Positions 33,660-41,535 of a DNA stretch of 64,000 nt are shown in pieces. This DNA is from Nitrososphaerales archaeon (GTDB lineage: Archaea > Thermoproteota > Nitrososphaeria > Nitrososphaerales > Gagatemarchaeaceae): positions 48,751-112,750 of the forward strand of contig JASHOZ010000064.1 in NCBI GenBank assembly GCA_030038395.1, given 5' to 3'. The stretch's first letter is position 1; every line of letters begins with the position of its first letter. The notes beneath the pieces are model-generated. The model did not search any database. It saw only the letters and a list, made by a program, of their open reading frames with translations, and was not told where the DNA came from. A program made the translations under genes and the position numbers.

Positions 33660-33676
33660 TAGTGAAACTATCACTA
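33660..33676. repeat. Inverted repeat TAGTGA-aacta-TCACTA
   Basis: A perfect 6-bp inverted repeat with a 5-bp loop lies 50 bp after the tRNA in a 249-bp gap (33612-33860) that otherwise holds no recognisable gene. It could be an operator or simply chance. Confidence 0.3.
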
Positions 33677-33860
33677 TGAGAAGGCGAAGGTGGTCGATGT
33701 AGTGGCCCCACGACAGGACGGAGGGGCAGGCAAGACGTTGCCAAACCAGCGCCTGCCACATCTGATAACTCGCATCGCTCGCTCTCTCAGCCAGGCGCGG
33801 CTTTGAGAGTCCATCATGGCTACTCTGCGCGTCCTGTCAAGGCCGTTCGGGATGGTGGCA

Positions 33861-35342
33861 CTATCCCTGCGGAGGCGACACGCTCTCCGGGGGAGACGTG
33901 TAGGAGACAGGCACGTAGGGCACGCAAATCCCTGAGATGACGCCGGTACCGTTCCACGTTTCTTGATAGGCAGCGCCATAGCAGGTGTTGTTGACGTATG
34001 TGTTCGCGGTCCCGCCGGTGCCACTATCATTCGATCCGTCTACATAGTTGATGTTGTTGCTGGTAGCCCAGTTCCCGTTGTAGAGGTTGTCTGAACTTCC
34101 GGCGGAGTTTAGGAAGCCGTTGCTATTCCCACTCGCCGCGTTCGAGGTCAGGTCGTCATTGCTACAGTTTGTGAAGACAAAGCCGTCGCCACCGTTGCTG
34201 TCGGCCGTGTTCGAGGTGAGGGTGTTGAACTGGCACGCGGTAGCACCTTGATCGGCGCAGGTAGTGCCACAGAGGGCGAAGCCGTTGGCCCCGTTGCTGT
34301 CGGCTACGTTCGAGGTGAAGGTGTTGCCGGACTCGTTTATGAGGTCAAAACCGTCTAACCGGTTGCTGTTCACCGTGTTGGAGTCAAAGGTGCTGTTGTA
34401 GCCGCCAAGGATCTTGAAACCTTGCATGGCATTCTGAGTCACAACGTTCGAGGCGAAGGTGTTAGCCACGGAGGTATCTGTGACATTGAAGCCATTGCCT
34501 TCGTTGCTGCTGACTGTGTTAGATGTGAACGTGCTGCTGTTGACGCTAGAGAGGTAGAAGCCATCGGCGGTGTTGCTGTACACCGCGTTGTTGGTGAGGG
34601 TGTCGTATTCGTCGCACGAGTAGGTGGGGGCGGCAGTGGAAGTGGCTGTGGTAATCGAGGTCTTGGTACTCGCTGATGTGGAGGCGGTGGTGACGGTGTT
34701 CTTTGAGGTGACGATTGATGTTGAGGTGCGGGTGGTGATAGCGACGGTGGTAGTGGTAGTGAGAGTGGTGGTGTTGGTGCCGGTGAGAGTGCCAGTAAGG
34801 GTTTCGTTGTCGTCGATGCCTTGTGAGTAAACGTACGTTACCGTGCTCTTGACTGTCTGGGTGGCGGTGGTTCTTGAAGCAGTGACTGACGTAGACTTCG
34901 AGATGGATGTGGTAGTGTTGGTAGACGTGGACTTGTGGGAGGTCGTTGAGTAAGAGATGGACGTGATCGTGACGGTGGACTTCGCGACGGCGGAAGTGTT
35001 GGCACAGATTAGCGATATGCCATCCGCAAATCCCGTGACATTGCAGTTCTCGACCGTGACTCCAGTCACGCCATCAAGCGTGATGCCCGTGTCCGTGCCC
35101 GAGCCGCTGATCGTGTGTCCTGCACAGTCAAAGACCACGTAATTGGCATCTATGACGTAACCGTTCCCAGAGCAGTTGAGGTGATTCCCAGCCAAGGTCG
35201 TGGTTACAGAAATCGAATAGTTGCAAACAGGATCTCCGGCGGAGGCTGGAGGGGACAGGAATAGGACGGCAGCCCCCACTGCTGCCGTGAAGAGCAACAG
35301 CGCGAGAAGGACCGTTAATGACCTTCGACCCTTCAACATCAA
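33861..35342 (-). CDS. Secreted right-handed beta-helix surface protein with Thr/Ser-rich insert
   Basis: This 493-aa protein has a signal peptide (basic start, LLALLLFTAAVGAAVLFL, cut near ASAG). NosD-like parallel beta-helix coils follow, with repeating short turns such as NNAVYSNTADGFYL, SNTVSSNEGNGFNV and SNVADSNGANGFAL. Between Cys113 and Cys243, residues 117-240 are almost only Thr, Ser, Val and Lys, splitting the helix and probably O-glycosylated. Several cysteine pairs suggest disulfides. There is no C-terminal anchor, so it is probably released or bound to the S-layer. Role unknown. Confidence 0.8.
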   Translation of the reverse strand: MMLKGRRSLTVLLALLLFTAAVGAAVLFLSPPASAGDPVCNYSISVTTTLAGNHLNCSGNGYVIDANYVVFDCAGHTISGSGTDTGITLDGVTGVTVENCNVTGFADGISLICANTSAVAKSTVTITSISYSTTSHKSTSTNTTTSISKSTSVTASRTTATQTVKSTVTYVYSQGIDDNETLTGTLTGTNTTTLTTTTTVAITTRTSTSIVTSKNTVTTASTSASTKTSITTATSTAAPTYSCDEYDTLTNNAVYSNTADGFYLSSVNSSTFTSNTVSSNEGNGFNVTDTSVANTFASNVVTQNAMQGFKILGGYNSTFDSNTVNSNRLDGFDLINESGNTFTSNVADSNGANGFALCGTTCADQGATACQFNTLTSNTADSNGGDGFVFTNCSNDDLTSNAASGNSNGFLNSAGSSDNLYNGNWATSNNINYVDGSNDSGTGGTANTYVNNTCYGAAYQETWNGTGVISGICVPYVPVSYTSPPESVSPPQG

Positions 35343-35757
35343 TACAGTATAGAGGACTGGGTATAAGGCTTCCTAGGCTCTAGTTGCCCTCGTCGACTAC
35401 TGTCGAACCACCGATGGTCACAGGGGGAACAATAGCTGACGGCCCCGGCCTGTCGACAGTTGTCCCAAGATTTGGACTGCGAGAACGCCAAGAGGACCTT
35501 CCTCCCCACGGCGGTCGCTTGCTCTTGACTTCGAGAGGCCGAGTCGGCCGGGAGAAAGTAGTTTGACACCCAAATCTCACGTCAGCGCAGGACAGGGCAG
35601 AGCTGTCCGAGTTGAGTCTGTCCCTGAATTGGGCAGGCAGGAGTAAGACTCACTCACTACCCCGCGCATCATTCCGGCATTCCTTCGGATGGTCTTCGCA
35701 CCGGACCCTGCCGGGATGCCCGCTCACTCTGGGCCGCTGCGAGAACGACTTTCACAA
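35343..35757. other. Intergenic region without convincing gene
   Basis: About 415 bp between the beta-helix gene and the dph5 promoter. Reading frames exist on both strands but none resembles a family or has a good start. A 10-bp perfect palindrome CTGTCGACAG lies at 35450-35459. No RNA gene was recognised. Confidence 0.5.
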
Positions 35758-35759
35758 TT

Positions 35760-35767
35760 GAAATATC
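35760..35767 (+). promoter_or_regulatory. TATA element for dph5
   Basis: TTGAAATATCG is A/T-rich in GC-rich surroundings and lies 25 bp ahead of GTG 35788, so the dph5 message is probably leaderless. This also argues against the longer upstream frame. Confidence 0.55.
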
Positions 35768-35787
35768 GGCTGTCGGGTTCGGAGGTC

Positions 35788-36828
35788 GTGGGGCACCTCA
35801 GCTTCGTAGGGCTCGGACTCGGGTACGCCGGCTTGACCTTCGAGGGGGCGGAGGAGCTGCGAGCCGCAGACCTCGCCTACCTTGAGTACTATACGACACC
35901 CCACGAGCCCAGGCTGTTGGACTACCTAGCGAGGGCTACCGGGAAGCAGCTCGTCGTAGTCGACAGGGGCTTCGTCGAAGACGGCACCAAAATCCTCTTG
36001 GACGCGGCGGGAGGAAGAGTGGCACTGGCGGTGCTCGGAGACCCCATGATAGCGACGACGCACAACGAATTGCGGACAAGAGCGATCAGGCAAGGCATCG
36101 AGACGAAGGTCGTGCACGCCGCGACCATCGCGTCGGCTGCGGGGAGTGCATCGGGCCTGCACTACTACAAGTTCGCCAAGACCGTGACAGTCACCAGGGA
36201 GACGGTCTCCAAGCTCACCAACGCCTATAGGGTCGTTCACCAGAACCTGCTCAGCGGCTCGCACTCGCTCCTCCTTCTGGAGTACGACGTGCAGAGCGGC
36301 GAGGGGGTCACTCCCGGAGAAGCAGCCGAAGGGCTGCTCCATGCAGAGGAGAACCTGAAGCGAAACGTGGTCGGGGGAGATACGTTCGCGCTCGTGGTCT
36401 CGCGACTGGGAAGGGGCGACGCCAGGATGTTCGCCGGCACCCTGGGGGCAATCTCGCGAATGGACTTCGGCGAGCCTCCGCACTGCGTCGTCATTCCAGG
36501 AAGCATGCACTTCACGGAGGTCGAAGCCGTTTCGGCCATCTTCGACGTGAAAGAGAGTGATGTGAAGGCCAACTCGGACGGCCTGAGGCGGACAGCAGAA
36601 ACGCTCGTCCCAAGGTACGTGGCGAAGACCAAGAAAGCGTTGGAGGCCGTCCGGCAGAAGCTTGAGCCCCGCTACGGCGGAGTGGTGCAGAATGCGGAGC
36701 TCTACGTGAGGGACGCGGAGAACTTCCTGGCGAACGGTGAGGACGAGCTCGCAATGCTAAGCGTCGGATACGCAGAAGGGCTCCTCGACTCGCTATCCTT
36801 CTCGGGGGTCGTTGCAATAGATTGGTGA
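35788..36828 (+). CDS. dph5: Diphthine synthase fused to a DUF357 domain
   Basis: Residues 1 to about 265 are Dph5, the AdoMet methyltransferase that modifies the EF-2 histidine toward diphthamide: LSFVGLGLGYAGLTFEGAEE, YLEYYTTP, VLGDPMIATTH and CVVIPGSMHFTEVEA. The last 65 residues (VAKTKKALEAVRQ, YVRDAENFLANGEDELAM, YAEGLLDSL) form a DUF357 helical domain, which is a separate small protein in many archaea. Start at GTG 35788 by TATA position and homology, giving 346 aa. It overlaps the next gene by 4 bp. Confidence 0.9.
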   Translation: MGHLSFVGLGLGYAGLTFEGAEELRAADLAYLEYYTTPHEPRLLDYLARATGKQLVVVDRGFVEDGTKILLDAAGGRVALAVLGDPMIATTHNELRTRAIRQGIETKVVHAATIASAAGSASGLHYYKFAKTVTVTRETVSKLTNAYRVVHQNLLSGSHSLLLLEYDVQSGEGVTPGEAAEGLLHAEENLKRNVVGGDTFALVVSRLGRGDARMFAGTLGAISRMDFGEPPHCVVIPGSMHFTEVEAVSAIFDVKESDVKANSDGLRRTAETLVPRYVAKTKKALEAVRQKLEPRYGGVVQNAELYVRDAENFLANGEDELAMLSVGYAEGLLDSLSFSGVVAIDW

Positions 36829-37430
36829 CCCGTCACGAACGGAAGGTGCTGGCCGCGGTATACTCCCTGGCTCTGACTGGAGGAGGTGCGACTGTCGGCA
36901 CTCTCTCGGAGCGCCTTGGCCTAGGCCCTCGGGAGGTGCGCTCGCACCTCGCAGCGCTCGAGGAGGAGGGGCTCGTAGCCCTGGTGCGGGGGCGCGCCTC
37001 GGTCACGCGGAAAGGACGCAGGAGGATAAGGGTCGTCTTCATCGGAGGCGGGTTCGAAGTGATACACTACGGCCACATCTACACGATATCTAAGGCGCGG
37101 AGTCTCGGCGATGTCTTGGTCGTCGCAGTAGCCAGGGACGGCACCATCAGACGGAGGAAGCATAGGGAGCCTGTTTCCAGCGAACGTGAGCGGGTCGAGC
37201 TCCTCTCCTCCCTTAGGCAGGTCGACGCTGCGATCCTCGGCGTCGAAGGCGACATCTACGAGACCCTGGAGAGGGCCAGTCCTGATCTTGTGGTACTCGG
37301 GTACGACCAGCATCACGTCGCGGCAGACATCGAACGCGAGGCGAAGGCGCGGGGGGTCAGGCTGAAGGTCATGAGGCTCGACTCCCCCCATCCGGGCCTG
37401 AAGACGAGCTCCCTGTTGAACGAGCTCTAG
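36825..37430 (+). CDS. ribL: FAD synthase-type nucleotidyltransferase with N-terminal winged helix
   Basis: Residues 1-65 form a winged-helix domain (LALTGGGATVGTLSERLGLG, EVRSHLAALEEEGLVALV). Residues 67-201 are a cytidylyltransferase-fold enzyme with GGGFEVIHYGHIYTISKA (HxGH) and the late LKTSSLLNEL (SSxL), as in archaeal RibL, which adenylylates FMN. The fusion suggests self-regulation or DNA binding. GTG 36825 overlaps the dph5 stop by 4 bp; the 3' end overlaps the translin gene by 4 bp, convergent. Confidence 0.85.
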   Translation: MTRHERKVLAAVYSLALTGGGATVGTLSERLGLGPREVRSHLAALEEEGLVALVRGRASVTRKGRRRIRVVFIGGGFEVIHYGHIYTISKARSLGDVLVVAVARDGTIRRRKHREPVSSERERVELLSSLRQVDAAILGVEGDIYETLERASPDLVVLGYDQHHVAADIEREAKARGVRLKVMRLDSPHPGLKTSSLLNEL

Positions 37431-38059
37431 CGGGCTCCCGACTCGTCGAGTTTCTTCTGCAGCCTTGCAAGAGAGGTGGCGACCGACTCGCGTCTTACCT
37501 CTTCGGTCAGGAGGCCGCGGGTATCTTCCACCAGCATCCTCGCGACATCTATCTTCCTGCGAGTCCCGTTCACAACGTGGTCGTAGACCGCCATCGGAGC
37601 GCACGTCGAATAGAGCTCCTCCATGACGGCGAAGTATCCCTTCGCCCTCGCCAGCTTCCCGCGCATTATGGAGTCGAGGATGAGCCTCTTCAGCTCACCG
37701 ACCGCGTCGAGCAAGCCCAGCAGATACGACTCGGGGGCCGCCTTCAGCTCGCTGCTTGAAGGTATCGCCCTTCCCCTCGCCAGCGCATAGACGACTGACG
37801 CCTCCACGAACTCCGTCTCCGGGGGCACCAGATATCGCGCGACGGCTCCGTCTGACGACTTCTTGAGGGAGGTCAGGAGGGTCCGCGCTCGGGCGAGGGA
37901 CTCCTCAGCCTCCCTCATCTTCCCTCCATGCACGCTGATGATCGCCCTGGAACTCGCGGTGATCACGTCCCTGCTTTCCTTCAGGAGCCTGTCGCGGCGA
38001 GCAAGCTGGTCAGAGAAGTGCTCCTCCATTCCCTTGAACGAGCGTCTCAGTCCGTCCAT
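37427..38059 (-). CDS. Translin-family RNA-binding protein
   Basis: This 210-aa all-helical protein resembles archaeal translin: RDRLLKESRDVITASSRAII, ETEFVEASVVYALARGRAIP, YLLGLLDAVGELKRLILDSI and VVNGTRRKIDVARMLVEDTR. Translin relatives form octamers that bind, and with TRAX cleave, single-stranded nucleic acid. Convergent with ribL (4-bp overlap). Confidence 0.85.
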   Translation of the reverse strand: MDGLRRSFKGMEEHFSDQLARRDRLLKESRDVITASSRAIISVHGGKMREAEESLARARTLLTSLKKSSDGAVARYLVPPETEFVEASVVYALARGRAIPSSSELKAAPESYLLGLLDAVGELKRLILDSIMRGKLARAKGYFAVMEELYSTCAPMAVYDHVVNGTRRKIDVARMLVEDTRGLLTEEVRRESVATSLARLQKKLDESGAR

Positions 38060-38147
38060 GCCAATCCGTTCCCGGCTCTTCGCCTCGTGATAAGCTTACC
38101 CGGAGGCGCGCCAAGGCTTATGAGCTCAAGGAACATCTCACCCATCA

Positions 38148-39080
38148 TTGAAGAGGGAGGTCGGGGCTGCGCTGGCCCAGACGGCGGCCGCCGCGGTCCT
38201 CTGGGGTACCTCCTTCCCCGTAATCACGGCGGGCATAGAGGGAGGGCTGAACCCGCTCCTGTTCGTCTCGCTGAGGTTCGCCCTCGCGGCTCCCATCATG
38301 CTCCTCATCACGAAGGCGCTCGGCAAGGACACTCTGCCTCTCCTCAAGAGCAGGGGCGTCTGGATAGTCGGATTCTTGAACGCCGTCGCATTCCTGTGCC
38401 AGTTCGTCGGACAGCAGTACACCACTGCGTCAGTGGCGGCCCTCTTGGTAAGCCTCTCCGTCGTGTTCGCCGCGATCGGCGGCGTCGCGTTCCTCGGCGA
38501 GAAGGCCGCCCTCGCGAAGGTGGTCGGGGTGACCCTCGCGCTGGGAGGGACGGTGCTCATCACTACCGGAGGGAGCCTGTCATCGATCGCGAACGGGGAA
38601 GAGCTTGGAGACGTGCTCTACCTAACTGCGGCCGCGGTGTGGGCTGGGTACATCCTCTATGCGAAGAAGGAGACAGACCGGCGCGGGTGGGACCCCGTGG
38701 CTGCGGCGGCGTGCATAGTGGCGGTCACGGCCGTCTTCGTCCTCCCTTCGCTGCTCGCCGTCGGGCGGGTGGGCGCCATCTCGACCACGTCAGCCTTGGC
38801 GGTCCTGTACACGGCGGGCCTGAACACGGTCGTTCCTTTCTTCCTCTACCAGCGGGGTCTCCGGTTCCTTTCGGCGGGCTCGTCCGCGGTGCTGCTTACG
38901 TTGCAGGTCGTGGCGGCGCTCGTGATCTCGGCCGTGTTCCTCGGTGAGTCCTTCGGCGCACTTGCCTGGGTAGGGGCTGCCCTGGTGGTGACGTCCATCA
39001 TCCTCGTGTCTCGCGTTGAAGCTGACCGAAAGAGCTTATCCGTGCGGCTTAATGATGGTAGCCGAGTGAAGGACGCGTAA
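38148..39080 (+). CDS. EamA/DMT-family transporter
   Basis: This 310-aa protein has ten membrane helices in two EamA repeats: AAAVLWGTSFPVITAGIEGG in the first and YLTAAAVWAGYILYAKKETD in the second. It ends LVSRVEADRKSL. Such carriers export metabolites or drugs; the substrate is unknown. TTG start; followed after 3 bp by the nuclease-like gene. Confidence 0.88.
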   Translation: MKREVGAALAQTAAAAVLWGTSFPVITAGIEGGLNPLLFVSLRFALAAPIMLLITKALGKDTLPLLKSRGVWIVGFLNAVAFLCQFVGQQYTTASVAALLVSLSVVFAAIGGVAFLGEKAALAKVVGVTLALGGTVLITTGGSLSSIANGEELGDVLYLTAAAVWAGYILYAKKETDRRGWDPVAAAACIVAVTAVFVLPSLLAVGRVGAISTTSALAVLYTAGLNTVVPFFLYQRGLRFLSAGSSAVLLTLQVVAALVISAVFLGESFGALAWVGAALVVTSIILVSRVEADRKSLSVRLNDGSRVKDA

Positions 39081-39083
39081 CGA

Positions 39084-39392
39084 TTGGCGAGGACCAGATA
39101 CGCGAAGGGGAGAGAGCGCGAATACAGGACGATGGGCATCCTCAGGCGGGAAGGATGGCTCGTCTCCAGGAGCGCGGCGTCCCACGGCGCTGTGGACATA
39201 TTCGCCGCGAGGGGAGGGAGGCTGCTCCTGATTCAAGTGAAGAGCGGGAGGGCCCGCGTCAAACGGGCGGAGTTGACTGACCTCCTGAGCTGGGGGAGGA
39301 ACGCGAACGGGGACGTCGAGGTCTGGCACTTCAAGGACGGAGGGAAGGTCGAAAAGCGGAGGCTTTACCAGGCAAGGCAGGCTCCAGCGTGA
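39084..39392 (+). CDS. PD-(D/E)XK nuclease-like protein (Hjc-related)
   Basis: At 102 aa, the core shows a Glu in KGREREYRTMGILR, then AVDIFAARGGRLLLIQVKSG, which fits the D-x(n)-(E/Q)xK metal site of Holliday-junction resolvases and Mrr-like nucleases, with Gln in place of Glu. TTG start. It could be a true resolvase or a small restriction-like nuclease. It overlaps the following zinc-finger gene by 4 bp. Confidence 0.7.
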   Translation: MARTRYAKGREREYRTMGILRREGWLVSRSAASHGAVDIFAARGGRLLLIQVKSGRARVKRAELTDLLSWGRNANGDVEVWHFKDGGKVEKRRLYQARQAPA

Positions 39393-39532
39393 ACACCAAG
39401 TGTTACTTCTGTGACTCTGAGCTAGAGGTGGTCCTTCACACGTATAGGATGAGCACGCGCGAAGAGCCCGTCTGCGAGGAGTGCTATATGAAGACGGTGA
39501 ACCGCAGGAAGGCGACCGAGGCAGGCCCGTGA
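39389..39532 (+). CDS. Small zinc-knuckle protein (47 aa)
   Basis: GTG 39389 overlaps the nuclease-like stop (GTGA). The 47-aa product has CYFC near the start and CEEC 25 residues later, a classic treble-clef or ribbon spacing, then a basic tail (KTVNRRKATEAGP). Coupling to the nuclease-like gene suggests a shared role, which is inference. Confidence 0.7.
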   Translation: MNTKCYFCDSELEVVLHTYRMSTREEPVCEECYMKTVNRRKATEAGP

Positions 39533-39541
39533 CGCAGGCGC

Positions 39542-39901
39542 CTATGCCGAAGCGCAGGCGCGCCTGAGCTGGTTGATCAGCGTCGAACACTCGGTGAACC
39601 TCTCTTCGTCATCGTCTCGCGTGTAACAGTCCAGGGCCTTTTCGTACTCTTCGAGGGCCGAGAGAGCCTTGATCGGCACGGACGTTCCCGGACCGGAGAG
39701 TATGATGCGCCCCGCCGTCTCGTACCAGCCTGCCGCGTCCTCGTACTGCTCGAGCTGATACAGACAGTGGGCGATCGACTCGCAGACGTCGAGCTTCTGG
39801 GGGGTCCCGGCGAACTTTTCGAACTGCTCCCGCAGGAGGTACACCGTCGGGTTCCCGCTACGCATCTTGCTGAACCTGAGAGACTCTGCGAAGTCGGCCA
39901 T
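39542..39901 (-). CDS. TPR-like helical protein (119 aa)
   Basis: Helical hairpins resemble tetratricopeptide repeats: QKLDVCESIAHCLYQLEQYE, DAAGWYETAGRIIL and ALSALEEYEKALDCY. No signal peptide or membrane segment. Presumably a small scaffold; family not recognised. Confidence 0.65.
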   Translation of the reverse strand: MADFAESLRFSKMRSGNPTVYLLREQFEKFAGTPQKLDVCESIAHCLYQLEQYEDAAGWYETAGRIILSGPGTSVPIKALSALEEYEKALDCYTRDDDEERFTECSTLINQLRRACASA

Positions 39902-39979
39902 CGCTTCGCGAGCGGACGCCGGCGCTAATAGCGGGAGACTGTAAGATTGTTGAGTCAGGAATCAACAGGAGGCGAACGG

Positions 39980-40483
39980 TCAGTCTCCGGGCCGGCGGGC
40001 CGTCTGTCGCTCCCTGAGCGTCCTCCTCTCCTGCGCCGCCTTGAAGCGGCGCCTCTCCTCTCTCGTCACCGGCGCGAGCCTTGGTATCGGCGTAGGCCTC
40101 CCTCCTTCGTCGAGGGCGACGAACGTCAGGTGGCACGACCCCGTGTGTGTGGTCTTCCGTGTTGAGGGGTCCTGCGCCTCTATCCTGACTCCGACCTCCA
40201 TCGAGGTCCTGCCGACGTAGTTCACCGAGGCCTTCATTATCAGAAGGTTCCCGACGTAGACGGGCGCGTAGAAGTCCATCCTGTCGACCGACGCGGTGAC
40301 GCAGTTCCTCCCCGCGTGCCTCCAGGCGACTATCCCGGCGATCTCGTCCATGTATCTCATTATCGCCCCACCGAAGACATTCCCAAGGATGTTCGCGTCG
40401 GTCGGCATCATGACGCGGGCGGTAGTAAGGGCAGACTCTGACGGGCGCCTGACGCGTGTCGACGGCACGACGGAGGGGCGCAT
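39980..40483 (-). CDS. Acyl-CoA thioesterase (hotdog fold)
   Basis: This 167-aa single hotdog-domain protein contains ANILGNVFGGAIMRYMDEIA, the catalytic-helix signature of YciA/BACH-type acyl-CoA hydrolases, and VDRMDFYAPVYVGNLL with VNYVGRTSMEVGVRIEAQD. The C-terminus is a basic helix (REERRRFKAAQERR). It hydrolyses acyl-CoA in the cytosol; chain preference unknown. Confidence 0.9.
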   Translation of the reverse strand: MRPSVVPSTRVRRPSESALTTARVMMPTDANILGNVFGGAIMRYMDEIAGIVAWRHAGRNCVTASVDRMDFYAPVYVGNLLIMKASVNYVGRTSMEVGVRIEAQDPSTRKTTHTGSCHLTFVALDEGGRPTPIPRLAPVTREERRRFKAAQERRTLRERQTARRPGD

Positions 40484-40563
40484 CCCCCCTTTCGTCTGAT
40501 AAATGTGGTGGCGAGCAACTTCCGCTTCCTCTTCGGTTCCTCTCTCCCCGACGGTCGCCGCGT

Positions 40564-41535
40564 CTACATCTTCTTCGCAAGAATGGACCTTAGCAGGTCC
40601 AGAGAAATGTTGCCGCCACTGATTACGAGCACCATCTTGGCGGCGTCCTCTCCTCGCAGCGGCCGCTTCATGGCGGCCAAGGGGGACGCCCCTGCGGGTT
40701 CCGCCATTGTCCGTCCGAGTCGCAGGAGGTCGTATATCGCGTCCTCAAGCTCCGCGTCGGAGACGAGCCCTATCTTGTCGACGTGCCGCATGGCTGCCTC
40801 GAAGGTCAGCGCGCCGGGGATGGCCGCCTGCATCCCGTCTGCGATGGTGGGGCGGGGCGAGACCCTCACGGGAGCGCCCTCGGCGACCGACTCGTACATC
40901 GATGGGATAGACTCCGTTTCGGCACCGAAGACCTTCGCCGACGCGACTGACTCCTTTACGGCGATCGAAATCCCCGCGATCAGTCCCCCGCCGCCTATTG
41001 CGACTGCGATCCCGTCGAGGTCAGGGAGTTGCCTGACGACCTCGAGCCCGCACGTTCCCTGCCCCGCGATCACGTCCTTGTCGTCGAACGCGTGGACGAA
41101 CGTCATCCTGCGCCTCTGCGCTGTCGCCAGCGCACTCTCGTATGTCTCGTCGTATCCTCCCCCGCTTCTGATGACTTCGGCTCCCTGCTCCTGTATCGCC
41201 CTCAGCTTCTGCGGGTTCACTTTGTCGGGGACGCAGATGGTCGCGTGGACGCCGAAGACTCGGGCGGCGTAAGCGATCGCATAGCCATGGTTGCCTGATG
41301 ATGCGGTGATGACCCCCTTCTTCAGGTCGGAGTCGCCGAGCGAGAGGAGCTTGTTCAAGGCGCCCCGTATCTTGAACACGCGGATGGGTTGGAAGGTCTC
41401 AAGCTTCAGGTACACTTCGCGGCCGAGCATCTCGGACAGCCCTTTCGACTCCTCGAGCGGAGTCGGAGGTATGTACCTCCTGATCCGTCCTTCGGCCTCC
41501 TCGATGTCCCGAAGCGTTGGCAGCGCCGCCTTCAC
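40564..41535 (-). CDS. ilvA: Threonine/serine dehydratase (PLP fold type II)
   Basis: This 323-aa enzyme deaminates threonine to 2-oxobutyrate, the entry to isoleucine. PLP-lysine lies in FKIRGALNKLLS, followed by ASSGNHGYAIAYAARV and the glycine loop IGGGGLIAG. There is no ACT domain, so it resembles the catabolic or serine-racemase-like type. Start GTG 41535 overlaps the FEN1 stop by 4 bp; the longer upstream frame is a shadow of fen1. Confidence 0.9.
   Translation of the reverse strand: MKAALPTLRDIEEAEGRIRRYIPPTPLEESKGLSEMLGREVYLKLETFQPIRVFKIRGALNKLLSLGDSDLKKGVITASSGNHGYAIAYAARVFGVHATICVPDKVNPQKLRAIQEQGAEVIRSGGGYDETYESALATAQRRRMTFVHAFDDKDVIAGQGTCGLEVVRQLPDLDGIAVAIGGGGLIAGISIAVKESVASAKVFGAETESIPSMYESVAEGAPVRVSPRPTIADGMQAAIPGALTFEAAMRHVDKIGLVSDAELEDAIYDLLRLGRTMAEPAGASPLAAMKRPLRGEDAAKMVLVISGGNISLDLLRSILAKKM

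Noticed and set aside
33674..34030. Minus-strand 118-codon frame overlapping the beta-helix gene 3' end
   Set aside because: It is mostly a shadow of the secreted protein and is Arg/Pro/Ser-rich without motifs.
34620..34980. Possible tandem-repeat array or CRISPR-like pattern in GTGGTAGTGG-type DNA
   Set aside because: It is the codon pattern of the Thr/Ser-rich tract of the surface protein, with no regular repeat-spacer spacing.
35450..35459. Perfect palindrome CTGTCGACAG
   Set aside because: Single 10-bp palindromes are expected by chance in GC-rich DNA, and it has no partner near a promoter.
35339..35580. Two overlapping minus-strand frames of 66-76 codons before the beta-helix gene
   Set aside because: Composition is that of GC-rich noncoding frames, with no promoter, hydrophobic segment or motif beyond a single CSPC.
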